Positions 59,620 to 64,000 of a DNA stretch of 64,000 nt are shown here, one piece after another. The notes under the pieces are model-generated. The model was not told the DNA's origin. It worked only from the letters and a program-made list of their open reading frames with translations, and ran no database searches. The stretch is taken from contig NZ_CP151764.2 in NCBI RefSeq assembly GCF_038443705.2, forward strand, positions 1 to 64,000. The letters are read 5' to 3'. Each line of letters opens with the position of its first letter. Positions within the stretch are counted from its first letter, which is position 1. Origin of the DNA: Yoonia sp. SS1-5. GTDB taxonomy: Bacteria > Pseudomonadota > Alphaproteobacteria > Rhodobacterales > Rhodobacteraceae. The position numbers and the translations under genes are program-made.

Positions 59620-60312
59620 ATGTGCGGTCGATTTACACAATTTGCGCCTTGGGAAGAGGTCCATAGCTGGTTCAATTTCATCCCGGGCACCCCTTCGCCC
59701 GAGATGACACCGCGCTACAATATTGCGCCCACGTCACCAGTCGCATGCGTCATAGACATTGAGGGCGAGCGCAGATTGATTTCGGCGCGATGGTGGTTGA
59801 TTCCGCCATGGCTGCAAGGAACCTTCGAAGACTGCTATGAGAAGAGCAAGAAGTTCGCGACATTCAATGCGCGGATTGAAACGGCCCATGAAAAGCGGTC
59901 CTTCGCCAAAGCTTGGAAACATGGGCGTTGCGTCATACCGTCAACGGGTTGGTATGAATGGACCGGCAAAACGGGGCAGAAACGGCCAAATTTTCTGGAT
60001 GTGGACCGCGGCAACGCGCCGGTGTTTTCCTTCGCAGGGCTCTATTCGCAACTGTCAGATGGTACGTATAGCTGCACGATTGTGACCCGACCGGCGGAAG
60101 ATGAGATTGCGCATGTGCATGCGCGCATGCCCTGCGTTTTGGACGCTGAGCAGCAAGAGGGCTGGCTGTCTGGTGAAGATGACGATGCGCATATTCTGGC
60201 GAGCTATGGCCTGAGCTGGACCGGCAAATTCCTCGTGCGGGAAGTGCGGCCATTTGGGCGTGATGACGGTCCGGAATTGATTGAGCCGATCGAGAACTCT
60301 CAGCTCATATAG
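59620..60312 (+). CDS. SRAP/YedK-family protein (SOS-response-associated, DNA-protein crosslink)
   Basis: The 230-residue protein begins MCGRFTQF, so removal of Met exposes the catalytic C2 that links to abasic sites in single-stranded DNA. Other active-site residues are in APTSP (Asn/Pro loop YNIAPTSPV), GWYEW (catalytic Glu) and the HARMP histidine (AHVHARMPCVLD). The family protects abasic sites during replication. Plasmid copies may guard single-stranded DNA during transfer. ATG 59620 follows GATGAGGA. Confidence 0.92.
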   Translation: MCGRFTQFAPWEEVHSWFNFIPGTPSPEMTPRYNIAPTSPVACVIDIEGERRLISARWWLIPPWLQGTFEDCYEKSKKFATFNARIETAHEKRSFAKAWKHGRCVIPSTGWYEWTGKTGQKRPNFLDVDRGNAPVFSFAGLYSQLSDGTYSCTIVTRPAEDEIAHVHARMPCVLDAEQQEGWLSGEDDDAHILASYGLSWTGKFLVREVRPFGRDDGPELIEPIENSQLI

Positions 60313-60411
60313 CCATGCTACCGGTCCAGAATGTGTAACGTCAGATATCTGGATCATCACCAACTTGAATCAATGAGCGCGGATTGATTCAAAGAAATCA
60401 TTGGCCGCGCG

Positions 60412-60687
60412 ATGTCCATGCTGCGAGAATACAGCATGGGCACCACTGTTCTCGACACCACGCTTTACCGGATCGATCCCGAGCAGAACATGGCAAGGTA
60501 CTATTCGATCACCATCCATCCGAACCTCTTTGGGGGGCAGTCCTTGATGCGGACCTGGGGCCGGATCGGATCAGAAGGTCAAACCCTGATAGATTATTTT
60601 GAAGATGAGGTGGCTGCGGCTCAAGCGCAGGCACAATTGCTGCTGGCAAAGACCAAGCGCGGCTACAATCAACAAGCCCACTGCTGA
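60412..60687 (+). CDS. WGR-domain protein
   Basis: The 91-residue protein is essentially one WGR domain: LYRIDPEQNMARYYSITIHP, then the hallmark MRTWGRIGSEGQTLIDYF and a helix (VAAAQAQAQLLLAKTKRGY). WGR domains bind DNA ends or nicks in PARPs and polyA polymerases. Stand-alone versions are common on alphaproteobacterial plasmids and have no defined role. Start may be ATG 60412 or 60418. Confidence 0.85.
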   Translation: MSMLREYSMGTTVLDTTLYRIDPEQNMARYYSITIHPNLFGGQSLMRTWGRIGSEGQTLIDYFEDEVAAAQAQAQLLLAKTKRGYNQQAHC

Positions 60688-60691
60688 CAAG

Positions 60692-60722
60692 AAAAAAGCG
60701 CCACCCTTTTCGGGCAGCGCCT
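60692..60722 (-). terminator. Possible terminator on the minus strand
   Basis: GCGCCACCC and GGGCAGCGC form an imperfect 9-bp stem (7 pairs). On the minus strand six T follow. It is 235 bases past the DUF3768 stop, so its link to that gene is uncertain. Confidence 0.45.
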
Positions 60723-60956
60723 TATCTGATGAGCGTGTCGCGGGAGGAGGTGCAACAAACTCTCATGTAAGGCCGGTCACTCGGGAGGAGGATGAGATCG
60801 TGGCCTTGTTGTGAATAGATATGGGGGATATTCTGCGGTGCGGCAAGACCTTATGCTGCAATGCAGCTATGCAAGATTGGCAAAGCGAAGATTGCCCCTT
60901 AAAAAGGCGCGCTACTGGGTGCTCGGCTGAGAAACTGAACGCAATCTGAATGCCAT

Positions 60957-61322
60957 TTACTGATCCTGCGGCAGCATGACCGTCAGCACGCGGCGGGTTT
61001 GGGACAGATCGGTGGGGGCCTCGCTGCCCCACCGGTAGTCCTGATCATAGAGATCAATGCGCCAGCAGATCTTCTGGGGCGGGGCACAGAGATCGATGTC
61101 AAAGCTTCCGTAGTCGTGATGCCCATAGGGGTCGTTGTCGGGTGTGAAGTCCGCGTGCGCGCTGACCCGTCTCATAATGGCCAATATACCGTATGCCCCG
61201 AACACGCTGAGCGAAGCCGTGCGGACAACCCGGCCGGGCACGCTCTTGTCGCTGCCCAGGCTCATACGAAAAATGTCGTTCTGCCGGGCGATGAGTGCTG
61301 CTTGCTGGACATCGATGCTCAT
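60957..61322 (-). CDS. DUF3768 protein
   Basis: The 121-residue protein has the DUF3768 signature: IARQNDIFRMSLGSDKSVPG, then ADFTPDNDPYGHHDYGSFDI (the FTPDNDPxGxHDFG block), and WRIDLYDQDYRWGSEAPTDL with a RRVLTVMLPQDQ ending. Function of the family is unknown; it is a frequent neighbour of plasmid DUF736 genes. ATG 61322 overlaps the stop of the upstream 101-residue gene by four bases. Confidence 0.85.
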   Translation of the reverse strand: MSIDVQQAALIARQNDIFRMSLGSDKSVPGRVVRTASLSVFGAYGILAIMRRVSAHADFTPDNDPYGHHDYGSFDIDLCAPPQKICWRIDLYDQDYRWGSEAPTDLSQTRRVLTVMLPQDQ

Positions 61323-61624
61323 TGCACCGCTCCGCACCGTTTCGTGCCAAAGGCAGGCCAGGCACGGATGTTGGGGTAGAGCGATGTATCGACAAACTCG
61401 ACCGGGCGCTGCAGTCGCTTCTCCCAAATGGCAAGGAAGGTGCGGGCGTCGCAGTCTTCTTCAAGCGCGATCAACTCACCCTCGGGATGCCGGTAGCTGT
61501 AGGGGGTGATGTCGCGTTCCGTAAGACCTGCTGCCATCAACTCACCCAAGGAGACGATGAGCCAGCCGTGCGATGGATCGGAGGCAAATTCAAAACGTGC
61601 GCGGTCATTTGCAATATGTGTCAT
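61319..61624 (-). CDS. Small conserved plasmid protein of unknown function
   Basis: The 101-residue protein starts THIANDRARFEFASDPSHG and continues with a predicted helix-strand mix (LIVSLGELMAAGLTERDITP, then FLAIWEKRLQRPVEFVD). ATG at 61624 follows AGAAAGGGCATCCC. It is coupled to DUF3768 by a four-base overlap. I do not recognise the family. Confidence 0.7.
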   Translation of the reverse strand: MTHIANDRARFEFASDPSHGWLIVSLGELMAAGLTERDITPYSYRHPEGELIALEEDCDARTFLAIWEKRLQRPVEFVDTSLYPNIRAWPAFGTKRCGAVQ

Positions 61625-61666
61625 GGGATGCCCTTTCTGCGTTGGTTGAGAGACACCCAAGACAAA

Positions 61667-61692
61667 GGGCGCCACGCTCTCGCGTGACGCCC
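61667..61692 (-). terminator. Hairpin downstream of the DUF736-like gene
   Basis: GGGCG-C-CACG and CGTG-A-CGCCC pair around a short loop, with TTTGTC following on the minus strand. It could terminate or attenuate transcription between the DUF736-like gene and the next gene. Confidence 0.6.
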
Positions 61693-61724
61693 CTGCTCGA
61701 TTAGGCTTGATGTGATGGCGCGAT

Positions 61725-62414
61725 TTACGCGAAGGCGTCTTCGCTCTCGCGGCGGTCTGCCAGTGGGATCAGGTTGAACTTGGGATCATCACCCGCATCG
61801 TCGTTGCGCACGCCATTTGCGCGGTGCTGCGACCCACGCGGCGACCAGAAGGCAACGCTGTAGTATTTGTTGCCGCGATTGGACTCTGCTTCCCAAACCG
61901 AGCCGACACGGATGATCGTGCCATTGGGCGAGCGGGCTTCGAGATGGAAGTCAGGGTGGTTGTTATCCGACTTGGTCTCGCTCTGCACGGCAACCACATC
62001 GAATGCGAAGTCGAAGCTTTCGATAGTACCAACCATGTTGCCATCGTCGAGCAGCTCAAGGTGGCCTGCCACCATGATGGGTTCTGGCTCGCCACCAGCC
62101 AGAGGAACAACCGCCCATTCACCGTCACGCAGGCTATCATTGCGGACAGCGTTCATACGCCAGGTCTTGTTGTTCTTGTCGGTCAGCGTGATCGAGAAGT
62201 ATTCGGCCTGGCTGCGCTCACTGATGGCGCGCCACATAGCACCCACACGCATCATCGTGCCACGCGGCGTGCGGAACTCGACATGGTAGTCGGGATGGTT
62301 GTCTTTTTGCTTGTAGGGATTGGGCACGACCTGCAGACCTGCGATGTCGAAGGTCAGGGTTGAGAGTGTCAGGTTGAAACCAGTTGCGTTTTCGATGAGT
62401 TTGCCATTCAGCAT
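61725..62414 (-). CDS. Tandem DUF736-like protein
   Basis: The 229-residue protein contains two copies of a DUF736-like beta domain. Copy 1 (about 25-100) holds YKQKDNHPDYHVEFRTPRGT and AEYFSITLTDKNNKTWRMNA. Copy 2 (about 135-215) holds ETKSDNNHPDFHLEARSPNG and NKYYSVAFWSPRGSQHRANG. DUF736 proteins are normally single-domain and about 100 residues. They are abundant on alphaproteobacterial mobile elements, with unknown function. ATG 62414 gives the full first domain. The two copies have diverged, so the duplication is old. Confidence 0.7.
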   Translation of the reverse strand: MLNGKLIENATGFNLTLSTLTFDIAGLQVVPNPYKQKDNHPDYHVEFRTPRGTMMRVGAMWRAISERSQAEYFSITLTDKNNKTWRMNAVRNDSLRDGEWAVVPLAGGEPEPIMVAGHLELLDDGNMVGTIESFDFAFDVVAVQSETKSDNNHPDFHLEARSPNGTIIRVGSVWEAESNRGNKYYSVAFWSPRGSQHRANGVRNDDAGDDPKFNLIPLADRRESEDAFA

Positions 62415-62524
62415 GAGTTCAGTCCTTTGTCTGAGGGTTTCTGCTGCGCGCATTGCGCCAGCTCTTTCTGATCCCGTCTGGGATCACTCACTCATCACCC
62501 TTGGGGCGAAGCCCCATTTCTCTT

Positions 62525-64000
62525 TCACGCTGTCGCAGGCTCCCCTGCGCTGCGGGCGAAGGCCGTTTCCAACCCGTCGATCTGCACCTCTGATCCTTTG
62601 ATCCGGATCGCGATGTCTGACGTGGTCTTGAGGATCCACCACAATTCGCGCCGGATCACCCGCTCCACCTGATGCAGGTGGACCTCTTCCAGCGTGGAGA
62701 GATACCGGATCACCTCATCTTCGGCTTCATCGGTGAACCACTGGAGCTGGGCGTCATACGAACCCGCGTCCGCATCGTAACAGGGTGCAAAAAGGGCGTT
62801 GGTGAAGAAGGTGACGAGATCATTGTGCGTTGCGGGCGACGTGGGCGTCAGGCACAGGACGGCCTCATCGATGAGGGTTGCGTCTGCCTCGGCAAAGAGG
62901 ATGAGATCGGTTTCCGCCTCCCAAGGGGCGATATCGCGACCACTTTGGAGTTTGCCCGTGACCAGCAGACGATCTGGGCGTTCGATGATGGGCGGCGCGC
63001 CACCAACCGAATATACGGTCTGTGTCTCGCCAATTGCGAGGGCATAGCCCGTGACCTCGAGAACGGGCAAAGCATCATACCAATCGTATCCAACGAAGGC
63101 CGGTTGCGGATCAAAGACCGATGCGCCCTGCCCGGTCGCCGCAAGGGCGCGGGCGAAGTTCTGTTCGTCCACCGCCGCCTCGGCTCCCGCGAATACCATG
63201 GCGTCGTCAGACAAGGGCATCAGCTCGGTGTAGATGTTAGAATCCGGGTCAGCATGTGCCGGCGAAAACTGACGCAGGCGGGCCATGGCGGGCAGTAGCT
63301 CGATGCCAAGCGCTTTGGCCTTTTGGTGATCTTCGAACCGCAAAGAATGCTGGCCTTGGTCCTTCAGCATCCGAAAGTAGATGCGCATGATCTCCTGCTG
63401 GAGATCGACCAGGAATGCGTTGCGCACAACGTCTTTGCGTGCCGGCAGAACAAGCTGCAGGGCAGCGCAGCTCTGCACATCGATCACGGCGTGGAAGCTC
63501 ACGTGATTGACTTGCGAGAGATGCGGCAGGGGCACGGTCAACGTCACGCCGTGGAAATTGGCATTAGAATGGTGGTGGTGGTACTTAGGGTCGCGGTCTC
63601 GATAGACGCCGATCCGAATGCCTTTCCACTCTTCGATATGCGCAGCGCCATCGAGGTAATCCTCACGGTCGACGGGATGCCCGTCGAGCAAAACAGGGAT
63701 GAGGGCGTAGCGGGCGGCGGTGCGCGCAGCTGCTGCGACATTCTCAGATGGCAACTGGGCGAAGATGACGGTCACGCCGGTCTCATCACGGGCGATCTCT
63801 TTGCAGGTGATGGGCACGTCGCCAGAAAGCGCTGTGGGAGCGATGTCCAACACATAGGCAGTCTGCGTGCCGCGCTTTTGGGCGATGACACGGGCGTGTC
63901 GGCCCGCAAGGGCGAAGAAGCCCATGCCGGCCGGATCTTCATTGGCCTGCATGTCATGGGTCCAATCACTTGCGCCGAGGGTTAGCAGCGATTGAGGGTC
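62525..64000 (-). CDS. Large plasmid protein, probable GHKL-type ATPase (5' end outside window)
   Basis: The frame is open to the right edge, so at least 491 residues are encoded and the true start is beyond 64000. Near the edge the sequence runs SLLTLGASDWTHDMQANEDP then AGMGFFALAGRHARV. This looks like the ATP-lid/glycine region of a GHKL (Hsp90/histidine-kinase/MutL-type) ATPase, whose earlier motifs would lie outside. A His-rich segment (PKYHHHHSNANFHGV) and an acidic C-terminal part (WFTDEAEDEVIRYL) follow. Large proteins of this kind are common on Rhodobacteraceae plasmids beside DUF736 genes. Function is not known to me. Confidence 0.6.
   Translation of the reverse strand, partial: DPQSLLTLGASDWTHDMQANEDPAGMGFFALAGRHARVIAQKRGTQTAYVLDIAPTALSGDVPITCKEIARDETGVTVIFAQLPSENVAAAARTAARYALIPVLLDGHPVDREDYLDGAAHIEEWKGIRIGVYRDRDPKYHHHHSNANFHGVTLTVPLPHLSQVNHVSFHAVIDVQSCAALQLVLPARKDVVRNAFLVDLQQEIMRIYFRMLKDQGQHSLRFEDHQKAKALGIELLPAMARLRQFSPAHADPDSNIYTELMPLSDDAMVFAGAEAAVDEQNFARALAATGQGASVFDPQPAFVGYDWYDALPVLEVTGYALAIGETQTVYSVGGAPPIIERPDRLLVTGKLQSGRDIAPWEAETDLILFAEADATLIDEAVLCLTPTSPATHNDLVTFFTNALFAPCYDADAGSYDAQLQWFTDEAEDEVIRYLSTLEEVHLHQVERVIRRELWWILKTTSDIAIRIKGSEVQIDGLETAFARSAGEPATA

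Overview
The window looks like part of a conjugative plasmid, or a plasmid-derived integrated element, from an alphaproteobacterium, most likely a Rhodobacteraceae/Roseobacter-group bacterium. The evidence is the GC-rich coding sequence, a GTTC-N7-GTTC (alphaproteobacterial LexA) box in front of a Y-family polymerase, a complete F-type (MPF-F) conjugation apparatus with a MobF relaxase, and a block of plasmid-associated DUF genes (DUF2493, DUF3768, DUF736, SRAP, WGR). No rRNA, tRNA, CRISPR array or replication initiator gene was seen.

Region 1 (1-20 kb) is a decayed accessory zone built by transposons. It holds the tail of an unidentified gene, a PstS-like exported protein cut short by an IS3 fragment, and two 3,780-bp Tn3-family transposons (1801-5580 and 12238-16017) that are identical apart from one base I noticed. 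Between them lie an IS6-type transposase tail, a 1,559-residue secreted-type protein with five carbohydrate-binding-like modules and a perfect 423-bp internal tandem repeat, a ParDE toxin-antitoxin pair, and a ParA partition gene cut off by the second transposon. After the second transposon come a small GT51 transglycosylase, an exported protein of unknown function, an IS91 remnant, a galactokinase-like fragment, and a divergently transcribed regulator with a Ner-like C-terminal HTH.

Region 2 (20.5-37.9 kb) is a tightly packed, co-oriented F-type type IV secretion operon: pilin TraA, TraL, TraE, TraK, TraB, a tiny lipoprotein, TraV, TraC, a small membrane protein, TrbI, an S26 peptidase (TraF-type), TraW, TraU, TrbC, TraN, a TrbB-like thioredoxin, TraF, TraH, and a TraG with an extra C-terminal M15-like peptidase domain. 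Most genes overlap by 1-8 bases.

Region 3 (37.9-45.3 kb) has a LuxR-type regulator, a LysE exporter with a monooxygenase, a DUF3592 protein, an orphan Phd antitoxin and the SOS-boxed DNA polymerase. It ends with a six-gene minus-strand operon led by a DsbA-like thioredoxin.

Region 4 (45.4-55.1 kb) is the DNA-processing half of conjugation: coupling protein TraD and the MobF relaxase-helicase TraI. They are followed by a coiled-coil protein, a lysozyme-like protein, an RseP-like site-2 protease, two XRE regulators, a GIY-YIG-like protein and a small conserved protein. The TraD/DsbA intergenic region and the traA promoter region share a 24-bp sequence (21/24 identical) with an inverted TGCCA/TGGCA repeat, which suggests one regulator controls both halves.

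Region 5 (55.1-64 kb) is a plasmid backbone of mostly uncharacterised genes on the minus strand, carrying an intact IS481 element with a 7-bp target duplication. It ends with a large protein, probably a GHKL-type ATPase, that runs off the right edge.
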